Origin: JAPLJC01 sp963697965
Lineage (GTDB): Bacteria > Desulfobacterota > Desulfobaccia > Desulfobaccales > 0-14-0-80-60-11
Assembly: GCA_963697965.1 (NCBI GenBank)
Contig: OY969108.1
Span: 1,116,001-1,180,000, forward strand
Reading direction: 5' to 3'
DNA length: 64,000 nt
Position numbers and translations under genes: made by a program. The notes below the pieces were generated by a model, which searched no databases, had not been told where the DNA came from, and saw only the letters and a program-made list of their open reading frames with translations. Below, piece by piece: positions 1 to 8,464 of this stretch (position 1 is the stretch's first letter; each line of letters opens with the position of its first letter).

Positions 1-729
1 GCCTGAGGCCTCCAACAGGGCGCGGCCGGCGGCGATGGCCACGGCTTTTTTCATGGCAGCCTCATCCATATTATCGAGCATGATGACCTCGGCGCCGGCG
101 GCCAGGGCTTCTTCCAGGCCCGCCAGGTCGCTGACTTCCACCTCAATCTTCAGGAGGTGGTGGGAGTGCTGGCGGGCCTGGTGCACCGCCTGGGTGAGGG
201 AGGCTGCCGCGGCCAGGTGGTTGTTCTTGATGAGGACGCCGTCGTAGAGCCCGGCCCGGTGGTTGCGGGCGCCGCCCAGGCGCACCGCGTATTTCTCCAG
301 GGCCCGCCAGCCCGGGGTAGTCTTGCGGGTGTCCACCAGGGTGGCGGCGGAGCCTTCAATCAGGCTCGCCATGCGCCGGGTGAAGGTGGCGATGCCCGAG
401 AGGCGCTGGAGGAAGTTGAGGGCGGTGCGCTCGCCCGTAAGGATTCCGGCCACCGGGCCGCTCAAGCGTGCCAGTACCGTGCCTGCAGCAATTTCCCGCC
501 CTTCTGCCACCTGCGGCTCAAAGGCGAGACTGGCATCCAACTTGCGAAAAACCCGGCCGGCCACCGGCAGGCCTGCCACCACCAGGTCCTGCCGGGCCCG
601 CAGGTGGGCCTCACCCTGAAGATCCGGGGGGATCAAGGCCTGGGTGGTGACGTCGCCCGCTCCCAGATCTTCTTCCAGGGCCAGGTCGATGAGGCGGTCA
701 ACGAAGGGCCAGGCAGGGAAATTGGCCAT
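1..729 (-). CDS. nadC: Nicotinate-nucleotide pyrophosphorylase (carboxylating), partial at 3' end
   Basis: Quinolinate phosphoribosyltransferase of de novo NAD synthesis: it makes nicotinate mononucleotide from quinolinate and PRPP in the cytoplasm. The reading frame is open from the ATG at 729 to the window edge (243 codons). It contains the family hallmarks DTRKTTPG, LEKYAVRLGGARNHR and GLYDGVLIKNNH, which carry the Arg, His and Lys residues that hold quinolinate and PRPP. The N-terminal stretch after MANFPAWPFVDRLI has the usual EEDLGAGDVTT motif. The 3' end lies beyond base 1; family members are about 280 residues, so roughly 35-40 residues are missing. Transcription runs off the window, so any nadA/nadB partners would lie to the left. 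Identification is firm. Confidence 0.95.
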   Translation of the reverse strand, partial: MANFPAWPFVDRLIDLALEEDLGAGDVTTQALIPPDLQGEAHLRARQDLVVAGLPVAGRVFRKLDASLAFEPQVAEGREIAAGTVLARLSGPVAGILTGERTALNFLQRLSGIATFTRRMASLIEGSAATLVDTRKTTPGWRALEKYAVRLGGARNHRAGLYDGVLIKNNHLAAAASLTQAVHQARQHSHHLLKIEVEVSDLAGLEEALAAGAEVIMLDNMDEAAMKKAVAIAAGRALLEASG

Positions 730-743
730 CAGTCCGAATCCTC

Positions 744-768
744 GTAGGGGCGACCCGCCGGGTCGCCC
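744..768. repeat. Short palindromic intergenic repeat, GTAGGGGCG family
   Basis: A 25-base element starting GTAGGGGCGACCC and closing with GGGTCGCCC lies between nadC and the OsmC-like gene. It is identical base for base to 62908-62932. The inverted halves can form a GC-rich hairpin. Related hairpins with other stems occur at 44604-44663 and 62660-62880. Confidence 0.8.
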
Positions 769-772
769 TGCA

Positions 773-1153
773 TCATGGCGAGCTGCGGAAAGATATTGGC
801 TTTGCAAGCGCTTGACTAACCGCGCATAATTCCTCCATTTTCATCAACTTTTGCCGTTGCCCCGGGGTCAGATCACCCTTAAGTTCAATCGTATATTCAA
901 AGACCGTCTGCTTAGGATCGTCTCTATGAAGGGAGACATTTACCTTCGCCTCGGAGAGCGGGATTTGGTGTTTATCTGCGTACTTGCGGATGGTTACATT
1001 GAGGCAACAGGCGAAAGCCGCCTCCAGGAGATCGACAGGACGAAAGCCGGCGCCGCTCCCTCCTTTATCAGGGGCCGTATCGCAGGCAGCCTCATTTTTG
1101 CCGTCGCCAAAGACCGTCACATACGGTATCTTGCTACTGACACTGACAATCAT
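773..1153 (-). CDS. OsmC/Ohr family protein
   Basis: A 126-residue protein of the OsmC/Ohr fold, a family of thiol-dependent peroxidase-like proteins that act as dimers in the cytoplasm. Two conserved cysteine positions are visible: one in the helix segment FACCLNVTIRKYA (about residues 48-50) and one in ELCAVSQALAKPI near residue 110. The N-terminal strand region GFRPVDLLEAAFACCLN matches the usual GPNPVELLLAALAGCLN pattern. The start at 1153 has a strong GGAGG site a few bases upstream. It is about 15 residues shorter than Ohr and closer to the YhfA-like branch, so the true substrate is unknown. It lies downstream of valS on the same strand, separated by 64 bases. Confidence 0.85.
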   Translation of the reverse strand: MIVSVSSKIPYVTVFGDGKNEAACDTAPDKGGSGAGFRPVDLLEAAFACCLNVTIRKYADKHQIPLSEAKVNVSLHRDDPKQTVFEYTIELKGDLTPGQRQKLMKMEELCAVSQALAKPISFRSSP

Positions 1154-1217
1154 TTTATCTTCCTCCCATCCAGCTTTTTAAGTTGTATCAGGTCAAAGAG
1201 GTAGGCCGCCCGTTATT

Positions 1218-3884
1218 TTACCCCATCAATTCCTTAATCCGCTCCCGGTGGTTTTTGAGTTTGGTGAGTTTTTCGGTCCAGGCGGTGAGCTTTTCTTTTT
1301 CTTTCTGGACCACGTGGGCCGGGGCCTTGCCGAGGAAATCCTCATTGCTCAGTTTGCGTTGGGCTGCCGTCAGGTCTTTTCCCAGTTTCTCGATTTCCCG
1401 GCTGAGGCGGCGTTCTTCCTCGGTAAAGTCGATGATCCCGGCCAGGGGCAGGTAGATGTCCACATCACCCACAACCGCTCTGGCTGCAGAGGAAGGCGGT
1501 CCGGAAGCGTCGTTAAAGTGAAGGTCTGCAACCTTTGCCAATAGGGAGATCGATTGCCGGTGTTTGTGCAAACCCTGGATGGCTTGAGCGTCCGGGCTAT
1601 GGATGTAGGCCTGCACCTGCACCGCAGGAGGAACATTCATTTCCGCTCTTAAGTTGCGAATAGCAATAATGCAACCCATTACCCCGGCCAGTTCGGCTTC
1701 GGCGTGAGGGTTGATTAGGGCTGCATCCGCCTCGGGGTAAGGCGCCGCCATGATGGAGTCCTGGGTCCCGGGCAGTTTCTGCCAGATCTCCTCGGTGATA
1801 AAGGGCATGAAGGGATGGAGCAGCCTTAGTACGGCGCTCAGGAGGCCCAGCAGGACCCCCTGGCAGTGGCGGCGGGCTGCCAGGTTTTCTTTATCATAGA
1901 GCTGGGGCTTGATAAGCTCCAGGTACCAGTCGCAGAACTCGTGCCAGATGAACTGGTAAAGGCTGTTGGCCGCCTGGTCGAACTCGTAAGCGTCCAGGCG
2001 GGTCCGGGTCTCCTGGGAGACCCGCTGCAGGCGGCTTAAGATCCAGGCCTCCTCCGCCCGCAAAGGGGTTGGGCCGGTCTCATCCGGGGGACCGGCAGGG
2101 TCGTAGTCCTCCAGGTTCATCAAGGTGAAGCGGGAGGCGTTCCACACCTTGTTGGCGAAGTTGCGGTAGCCGGCGATGCGCTCCTCGGAGAGGCGCACGT
2201 CCCGGCCCATGGCCGCGAAAGCCGCCAGGGAAAAGCGGAAGGCGTCGGTGCCGTAGGATTCCATCAGGTCCAGGGGGTCGATAACGTTGCCCTTGGATTT
2301 GCTCATCTTCTGGCCTTCCGGGTCCCGCACCAGGGCGTGGATATATACCTCCCGGAAGGGAACCTCCCCCATGAAATGAATCCCCATCATCATCATCCGG
2401 GCTACCCAAAAAAAGAGAATATCGAAGGCGGTAACCAGAACGCTGGTGGGGTAGAAGATTTTCAGCTCCGGGGTGGCATCCGGCCAGCCCAGGGTGGAGA
2501 AGGGCCACAGGGCCGAGGAGAACCAGGTGTCCAGGACGTCGGTCTCCTGGGCCAGTTCGGCGCCGCCGCATTGGGGGCACTGAGTGGGATCCTCCCGGCT
2601 GACTATGATTTGTCCGCAATTCTTACAGGTCCAGGCGGGAATGCGATGGCCCCACCAGATCTGCCGGGAGATGCACCAGTCCCGGATATTGGTCATCCAG
2701 TCGAAGTAGCTCTTGTCCCAGTTGGCCGGGATAAGAAGGGTGCGGCCGTCCTGGACCGCTTCCATGGCCGGCTCGGCCAGGGACTTCACCCTCACGAACC
2801 ACTGCCGGGAGACCAAAGGCTCGACGATGACCTTGCAGCGGTAGCAATGACCCACCGGAACGACGTAGGGCTCCACCTTCACCAGGAGGCCCAGGCGCTT
2901 CAGGTCCTTGACGATCTGCTCCCGGCAGACGAAGCGGTCCATACCCACGTATTTGGGGCCGGCTTCTTTGGTCATCTTGCCGCCCGGGTCGATGACCTGG
3001 ATGGCCGGGAGTTGATGGCGCCGGGCCACCTCAAAGTCGTTGAAGTCATGGGCTGGGGTGATCTTCAGGGCGCCGGTGCCGAACTCCTGGGAGACGTAAG
3101 AGTCGGTAATTACCGGGATCTCCCGCCCCAGCAGCGGCAGGCGCAGGGTGGCTCCATGGAAGGCCAGATAGCGCTTATCTTCGGGATGGACCGCCACCGC
3201 GGTGTCGCCCAGCAGGGTCTCGGGCCGGGTGGTGGCCACAGTGAGGTGGTCGCGGCCCTGGGCCAGGGGATAGCGGATATGGTAAAGGTGGCCGTCGTGG
3301 GGATCGTGCTCCACCTCCAGGTCCGCCAGGGCGGTGAGACAGCGGGGGCACCAGTTGATCATGTAGTCGCCCCGGTAGATGAGGCCTTCTTCATAGAGGC
3401 GCACGAAGACCTCGCGCACCGCCCGGGACAGACCCTGATCCAGGGTGAAGCGCTCCCGGCTCCAGTCGCAGGAGCAGCCCAGGCGTTGCAACTGCTTGAT
3501 GATCTGCCCGCCGGATTCCGCCTTCCAGCGCCAGACCCGCTCAATAAAGGCCTCCCGGCCCAGGGCGTGGCGGTCGCTGCCCTCCGCGGCGAGCATCCGC
3601 TCCACCACGTTCTGGGTAGCGATGCCGGCGTGGTCGGTGCCCGGCATCCACAGGACGTCAAAACCCAGCATGCGCTTGTAGCGCACCAATATGTCCTGCA
3701 GGGTATTGTTCAGGGCGTGGCCCATGTGCAGGAGGCCGGTGACGTTGGGGGGCGGGATGACGATGCAGTAAGGAGGTTTGCTGCCGTCGGCCAAGGCCCG
3801 GAACAGCCCCTGCTCTTGCCAATACTGGTACCACTTTTCCTCGATCCGGGAGGGGTCGTAAACCTTGTCGAGAATTTCCGCCAT
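1218..3884 (-). CDS. valS: Valine--tRNA ligase
   Basis: Class I aminoacyl-tRNA synthetase charging tRNA-Val. The 888-residue length is normal. The HIGH signature appears as HMGH at residues 53-56 after PPPNVTGLL, and KMSKS lies at 526-530 followed by KGNVIDPLD. The editing domain (TTRPETLLGDTAVAVHPED), a zinc-type CxxC pair (CKNCGQII and CPQCGGAEL), the anticodon-binding domain and a C-terminal coiled coil rich in Lys/Glu (last 70 residues) follow in normal order. The ATG at 3884 follows AAGGA. A good promoter lies about 115 bases upstream. Confident. Confidence 0.98.
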   Translation of the reverse strand: MAEILDKVYDPSRIEEKWYQYWQEQGLFRALADGSKPPYCIVIPPPNVTGLLHMGHALNNTLQDILVRYKRMLGFDVLWMPGTDHAGIATQNVVERMLAAEGSDRHALGREAFIERVWRWKAESGGQIIKQLQRLGCSCDWSRERFTLDQGLSRAVREVFVRLYEEGLIYRGDYMINWCPRCLTALADLEVEHDPHDGHLYHIRYPLAQGRDHLTVATTRPETLLGDTAVAVHPEDKRYLAFHGATLRLPLLGREIPVITDSYVSQEFGTGALKITPAHDFNDFEVARRHQLPAIQVIDPGGKMTKEAGPKYVGMDRFVCREQIVKDLKRLGLLVKVEPYVVPVGHCYRCKVIVEPLVSRQWFVRVKSLAEPAMEAVQDGRTLLIPANWDKSYFDWMTNIRDWCISRQIWWGHRIPAWTCKNCGQIIVSREDPTQCPQCGGAELAQETDVLDTWFSSALWPFSTLGWPDATPELKIFYPTSVLVTAFDILFFWVARMMMMGIHFMGEVPFREVYIHALVRDPEGQKMSKSKGNVIDPLDLMESYGTDAFRFSLAAFAAMGRDVRLSEERIAGYRNFANKVWNASRFTLMNLEDYDPAGPPDETGPTPLRAEEAWILSRLQRVSQETRTRLDAYEFDQAANSLYQFIWHEFCDWYLELIKPQLYDKENLAARRHCQGVLLGLLSAVLRLLHPFMPFITEEIWQKLPGTQDSIMAAPYPEADAALINPHAEAELAGVMGCIIAIRNLRAEMNVPPAVQVQAYIHSPDAQAIQGLHKHRQSISLLAKVADLHFNDASGPPSSAARAVVGDVDIYLPLAGIIDFTEEERRLSREIEKLGKDLTAAQRKLSNEDFLGKAPAHVVQKEKEKLTAWTEKLTKLKNHRERIKELMG

Positions 3885-3998
3885 GGTGGTCCTTGTGGGA
3901 GTGTCAGGGAAGGGTGGTAAGGGGCCCGGTAGCCCGGACGTCTCGCGGTGGCAACCCGGTACCCTCTCCCCCGATATCTAACTATTTAATATCATTGC

Positions 3999-4027
3999 AA
4001 ACTAACATGAGAACCCTTTCATGTCAA
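3999..4027 (-). promoter_or_regulatory. Sigma-70-type promoter for valS
   Basis: On the minus strand TTGACA (4027-4022) is followed after exactly 17 bases by TAGTTT (4004-3999). The expected start leaves an untranslated leader of roughly 110 bases before valS. The leader contains GGGTTGCCACCGCG, only superficially like a T-box core. Confidence 0.65.
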
Positions 4028-4069
4028 GGGAATACGGAGGCCCGCCCCCTCGGCGGGCTGGGATTTATC

Positions 4070-4098
4070 TTGAAAGGCGCCATAAAATTTGATATGAC
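4070..4098 (+). promoter_or_regulatory. Promoter of the tetR gene, overlapping its operator
   Basis: TTGAAA (4070-4075), a 17-base spacer and TATGAC (4093-4098). The -10 hexamer overlaps the palindrome at 4094-4109. Transcription would begin near 4105, within a few bases of the ATG at 4108, implying a leaderless or nearly leaderless message. Confidence 0.5.
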
Positions 4099-4109
4099 CA
4101 AGTGGTCAT
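4094..4109. promoter_or_regulatory. TetR-type operator 1 (autoregulatory)
   Basis: Perfect inverted repeat ATGACC-AAGT-GGTCAT; the symmetry extends one base further inward (ATGACCA/TGGTCAT). It covers the -10 region and the start of the TetR gene. The same half-sites with the same spacing recur at 5019-5034 before mqnE. TetR family repressors typically bind palindromes of this size. Confidence 0.75.
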
Positions 4110-4764
4110 GTTGAGGCACGAAGAAGCAGTCTTGGCTACCTTCCGGCAACTGCCGCCGGACAAGCAGGAACGCGTCCTCACCGCCGCCCTGGCGGAGTTC
4201 GCGGACCAGGGATATCAGGCCGCCTCTCTGAACCGTCTGGTGGCCCGGGCGGGTATTGCCAAGGGGTCCCTCTATCAATATTTTCCCAATAAAGAAGGGA
4301 TCTTCCGCCACCTGTTCCAGTTTGCCCTGGATCGGGTCCGGCGCACCCTGCTCACGGTCAAGGAAGATACCCTGGAGGAAGGCTTCTTCAGCCGCCTGGA
4401 GAAATCCTTGCTGGCCGGGGTGGCGTTCCTGCGGGAGCATCCCCGCATCTTTAAGTTCTACTTAAAAATCCAGTTCGACCAGAACGTCCCCTACCGGGAG
4501 GAGTTCCTGAGCACGGTGCGCCGCCACGCGGTGGACTACTTTTCCTCCCTGGTGCGCCGGGCCAAGGCCCGGGGGGAGCTGCGGCCCGGAGTGCCGGAGG
4601 CTGCGGTCCTCTTCCTCCTGGACGCCCTGTTCGATCGCTTCCTCCAGGCCGTGGCCGTGCCGGCCCTGGACGTCACCCTGGGTCTGAACCAGGCGCCGGA
4701 GGCGGTCATCCGCAAACGCGTCAAGGAACTGGTGCAACTTCTGAGCGAAGGCCTGGCGGCTTAG
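4108..4764 (+). CDS. TetR/AcrR family transcriptional regulator, probable mqn repressor
   Basis: One-component DNA-binding regulator. The N-terminal helix-turn-helix is typical: LTAALAEFADQGYQAASLNRLVARAGIAKGSLYQYFPNKEGIF, from about residue 24 to 66. The rest is an all-helical ligand-binding domain with no recognisable ligand signature. Two starts are possible, GTG at 4102 and ATG at 4108; the ATG is preferred, and neither has a clear ribosome-binding site, consistent with a leaderless message. It is divergent from valS and lies 284 bases before mqnE. The shared palindrome at its own start and in front of mqnE suggests it represses itself and the menaquinone genes. The effector is unknown; a menaquinone intermediate or a fatty-acid or aromatic CoA are guesses only. 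Confidence 0.85.
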   Translation: MLRHEEAVLATFRQLPPDKQERVLTAALAEFADQGYQAASLNRLVARAGIAKGSLYQYFPNKEGIFRHLFQFALDRVRRTLLTVKEDTLEEGFFSRLEKSLLAGVAFLREHPRIFKFYLKIQFDQNVPYREEFLSTVRRHAVDYFSSLVRRAKARGELRPGVPEAAVLFLLDALFDRFLQAVAVPALDVTLGLNQAPEAVIRKRVKELVQLLSEGLAA

Positions 4765-4811
4765 TATCGTGATTTTGGAATCTGGAATATGTTTAATATA
4801 TTCTGGCTCTA

Positions 4812-4926
4812 AAAACTCCCCCTCCCTGAGAGGGGAGGGGGTTGGGGGGAGGGTGGTAACATATTGCGATAACAGTAAAAATTATCACCCCCACCCTGAC
4901 CCTCCCCCCTCAAGGGGGAGGGGATA
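4812..4926. repeat. Inverted pair of C/G-tract repeats
   Basis: Two copies of a CCCTCCC...GGGGAGGG...GGGAGGGT element in opposite orientation flank a short AT-rich spacer between tetR and the mqn promoter. Similar pairs occur at 24030-24225 and 25092-25174. They contain no coding potential and look like dispersed miniature repeats. Confidence 0.7.
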
Positions 4927-5003
4927 AATGCGATTTTTTCTCTCAAGGTTTTGCTGAAACAACACCATAGGGGCGCGGCTGCTGTGCCGTCCAAGTAAAA
5001 GCA

Positions 5004-5034
5004 TATAATGACTTGTAAATGACCAGCCGGTCAT
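5004..5034 (+). promoter_or_regulatory. mqnE promoter -10 and TetR-type operator 2
   Basis: A perfect TATAAT lies at 5004-5009, with no good -35 upstream. The palindrome ATGACC-AGCC-GGTCAT follows at 5019-5034, then the ribosome-binding site AAAGGAG (5035-5041) and the mqnE ATG at 5049. A repressor bound here would sit just downstream of the transcription start. Confidence 0.7.
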
Positions 5035-5048
5035 AAAGGAGTCCGGGG

Positions 5049-6149
5049 ATGGCCCTTCCCAAGTTTCAGGACCCCCATCTGAGGTCTATCTATGACAAGG
5101 TGGCAGCCAAGGTCCGGCTGGACCGGGAAGACGGCCTGGCCCTGTTCCAGAGCGCCGATCTGCTGGGGGTGGGGGCCCTGGCCCAGATGGTGCGGCAGCG
5201 GCTTCACGGCCGCCGGGCCTACTACATCTATAACCAGCACGTCAACTACTCCAACATTTGCATCAACGGTTGCAAGTTCTGCGCCTTTAGCCGCAAGGCC
5301 GGAGAGCCGGGGGCCTACGAGATGTCCCTGGAGGAGATCTTCGCCAAGGTCGAGGCCCGGCGCCACGAACCCATCACCGAGATTCACATCGTCGGCGGTT
5401 GCCACCCGGACCTGCCCTTTTCTTTTTACCTGGAGATGCTCCGGGGCATCAAAAGGCTGCGCCCGGCAGTGCACCTCCAGGCCTTCACCGCGGTGGAGGT
5501 GGCCCATCTCGCAGGCCGCGCCGGGCTGAGCGTCGCCGACACCCTGCTGGCCCTGAAGGAGGCGGGTCTGGGATCCCTCCCCGGCGGCGGCGCCGAGGTC
5601 TTCAGCCCCCGCATCCGGCAAAATCTCTGTCCCGAAAAGCTCTCCCCGGAAGGGTGGCTGGAGGTGGCCCAAACCGCCCATCGCCTGGGGCTCAACACCA
5701 ACGCCACCATGCTCTACGGCCATCTGGAGACCCTGGAAGAGCGGGTGGACCATCTGATCAGACTTCGCCAGGCGCAGGATGAAACCCAGGGGTTCCTGTC
5801 CTTCATCCCCCTGGCCTTCCATCCCCAAAACACCGGCCTCAGCGAGCTGAGCGGCCCCAGCGCCATCGATGACCTCAAGACCCTGGCGGTCTCTCGCCTG
5901 CTGCTGGACAACTTTCCCCATCTCAAGGCCTTCTGGGTGATGCTGGGGCCCAAGCTGGCGCAGATTTCCCTCTGTTTCGGGGTGGACGACGTGGACGGCA
6001 CCGTCATGGAGGAGCGCATCACTCACATGGCCGGGGCCCAGACCCCCCAGGGCCTGACCCGGGCCCAGCTTCGGGCCCTGATCCGGGAAGCCGGCTGTGA
6101 GCCGGTGGAACGGGACACCCTCTACCAGATAGTGGCCAGTGATCAGTAG
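5049..6149 (+). CDS. mqnE: Aminofutalosine (aminodeoxyfutalosine) synthase
   Basis: Radical SAM enzyme of the futalosine menaquinone pathway. It adds the adenosyl radical to 3-[(1-carboxyvinyl)oxy]benzoate to give aminodeoxyfutalosine. The cluster-binding cysteines are C71, C75 and C78 in NICINGCKFCAF. The MqnE-type stretches EIHIVGGCHPDLPFSFY, LQAFTAVEVAHLA and GLGSLPGGGAEVF distinguish it from MqnC. Its 366 residues are the normal length. A good ribosome-binding site lies just before the ATG, and the TetR-type operator sits between the promoter and that site. It is the first gene of the menaquinone block; 254 bases without a visible gene separate it from mqnC. Confidence 0.95.
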   Translation: MALPKFQDPHLRSIYDKVAAKVRLDREDGLALFQSADLLGVGALAQMVRQRLHGRRAYYIYNQHVNYSNICINGCKFCAFSRKAGEPGAYEMSLEEIFAKVEARRHEPITEIHIVGGCHPDLPFSFYLEMLRGIKRLRPAVHLQAFTAVEVAHLAGRAGLSVADTLLALKEAGLGSLPGGGAEVFSPRIRQNLCPEKLSPEGWLEVAQTAHRLGLNTNATMLYGHLETLEERVDHLIRLRQAQDETQGFLSFIPLAFHPQNTGLSELSGPSAIDDLKTLAVSRLLLDNFPHLKAFWVMLGPKLAQISLCFGVDDVDGTVMEERITHMAGAQTPQGLTRAQLRALIREAGCEPVERDTLYQIVASDQ

Positions 6150-6403
6150 CCAGTTATCAGTTTCAAGTGGATAATATCTCTTGTGATTTAAGGGAGTGAC
6201 AGTTTGGGAGGTCAGTTAATGAAGCGTGACCTGGACCTGATAAGAGAGATTTCTGGGGGCTATCCCTAACCTAACAGAGAAGACAGATCAATAAATCGGG
6301 TAATAAACCCCTATTTAAATGTCATAGGAATCATGAATCAAACAATAGGTTCAAAAACTTTTCCCTGGCCCATGACCCCTGATCCATCTAATAAGGTGAG
6401 AGA

Positions 6404-7426
<1,023 letters not shown>

Positions 7427-7496
7427 GGGAACCGGAGGAGGGTAGGGGGTCATGGCGAGATGCCAGCTCCTGTCCCCCTTGCCCATCAGGAAATCC

Positions 7497-8363
7497 ATGA
7501 TGCCAGAGATCGCGGTCATCGCCCGGGTAGGGGCCCATCAGGCCCTGGCGGCTGCGGGGCTTAAGCCGCAGCAGACCCGGGTCTTCTCCACCCCTTACGG
7601 CGACAGCCGCCCGGTGCATTTCTTCCGGCACGAAGGCCTGGAGTTTGCGGTCCTCTCCCGCCACGGCGAAGCGGGCTATGAAATCTCCGCCCCCTTTATC
7701 AACGCCCGGGCCAACCTTTATGCCCTGAAGGACTTGGGAGTGGCCAAGGTTCTGGCCTGGGTGGCCCCGGGTTCCCTGCGGCAGGAAATGGCCCCGGGGG
7801 AGCTGGTGGTCCCCGGGGACGTGCTGGATGAAGGACGGGGCGGCCCCCATACCTTTTTTACCGGGGTGGGCTGGGGGTTTATTCGGCATAACCCCTTGTT
7901 TTGTCCCGAACTTAGAGAAGCCTTGCTGAGCGGCTTGGCCGGGGCGCCCTTCACGGTCCACGGCCAAGGGGTTTATGTGGCCACCACCGGGCCCCGCCTG
8001 GAGACGGCCGCGGAGATCCGTAAATTCCGCCTCCTGGGGGGCGATCTGGTGGGCCAGACCCTGGGGCCGGAGGTTTTCCTGGCCCGGGAACTGGAGTTCT
8101 GTTACGTGGCCCTCACTTACGTGGTGAACTATGCCGAGGGCCTCCTGGACCGGCCTTACCAGCCCGGGACGCTGTTCGAGGGGCTGGCCACCCCGGAGGA
8201 GGTGGCCCGGGTGGCCGCGGTGGAGGCGGCCTTTCCGAAGCTGCTCCTGGGTCTCTTGCCAGCCCTGGCGGCCACGCCGCGGCAATGCCCCTGCCCCCGA
8301 CTGCTGGAGCGCTATCGCCTCCGGGGCGATCTCGGCCCGGACTGGCGCACCTGGGTGCGCTGA
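7497..8363 (+). CDS. MTAP/PNP-family nucleosidase, candidate futalosine hydrolase or phosphorylase
   Basis: A member of the purine nucleoside phosphorylase/methylthioadenosine phosphorylase superfamily. It shows STPYGDSRPV, LSRHGEAG, FINARANLYALKDLGV, APGSL and TTGPRLETAAEIRKFR, then PEVFLARELEFCYVALTYVVNYAEG. Two features are unusual. The N-terminal phosphate-binding GGSG/GGTG loop of MTAP is replaced by ARVGAH. The base-recognition residue is Asn (VVNYAEG), where human MTAP has Asp, suggesting a 6-oxopurine base. Placed between mqnC and the mqnX-like deaminase, it could release hypoxanthine from futalosine in place of MqnB. The start at 7497 (or 7500) is chosen because homologues begin near PEIAVI; an upstream in-frame ATG at 7452 has a good GGAGG site and would add 15 residues. 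Function is inferred. Confidence 0.75.
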   Translation: MMPEIAVIARVGAHQALAAAGLKPQQTRVFSTPYGDSRPVHFFRHEGLEFAVLSRHGEAGYEISAPFINARANLYALKDLGVAKVLAWVAPGSLRQEMAPGELVVPGDVLDEGRGGPHTFFTGVGWGFIRHNPLFCPELREALLSGLAGAPFTVHGQGVYVATTGPRLETAAEIRKFRLLGGDLVGQTLGPEVFLARELEFCYVALTYVVNYAEGLLDRPYQPGTLFEGLATPEEVARVAAVEAAFPKLLLGLLPALAATPRQCPCPRLLERYRLRGDLGPDWRTWVR

Positions 8364-8464
8364 GGCCGATAAATACCGGCAGGGCGGTTCCGGGGCCTGC
8401 CGGACCTGGACTCGAGGTTAAGGATGACGATTACTGCTGCCGCCTGCCGCTACCGGGACCCATT

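Noticed and set aside
2337..3920. Long plus-strand frame of 527 codons opposite valS
   Set aside because: A shadow frame of a GC-rich gene; composition is Gly/Gln/His-rich without domains, and valS is certain on the other strand. The same applies to similar long antisense frames over mqnL, glmM, acyl-CoA synthetase, kinases and HdrA.
3890..3990. T-box-like sequence GGGTTGCCACCGCG in the valS leader
   Set aside because: The T-box core needs UGGN to pair with the tRNA CCA end; here it reads UUGCC. The leader (about 110 bases) is also too short for a specifier stem.
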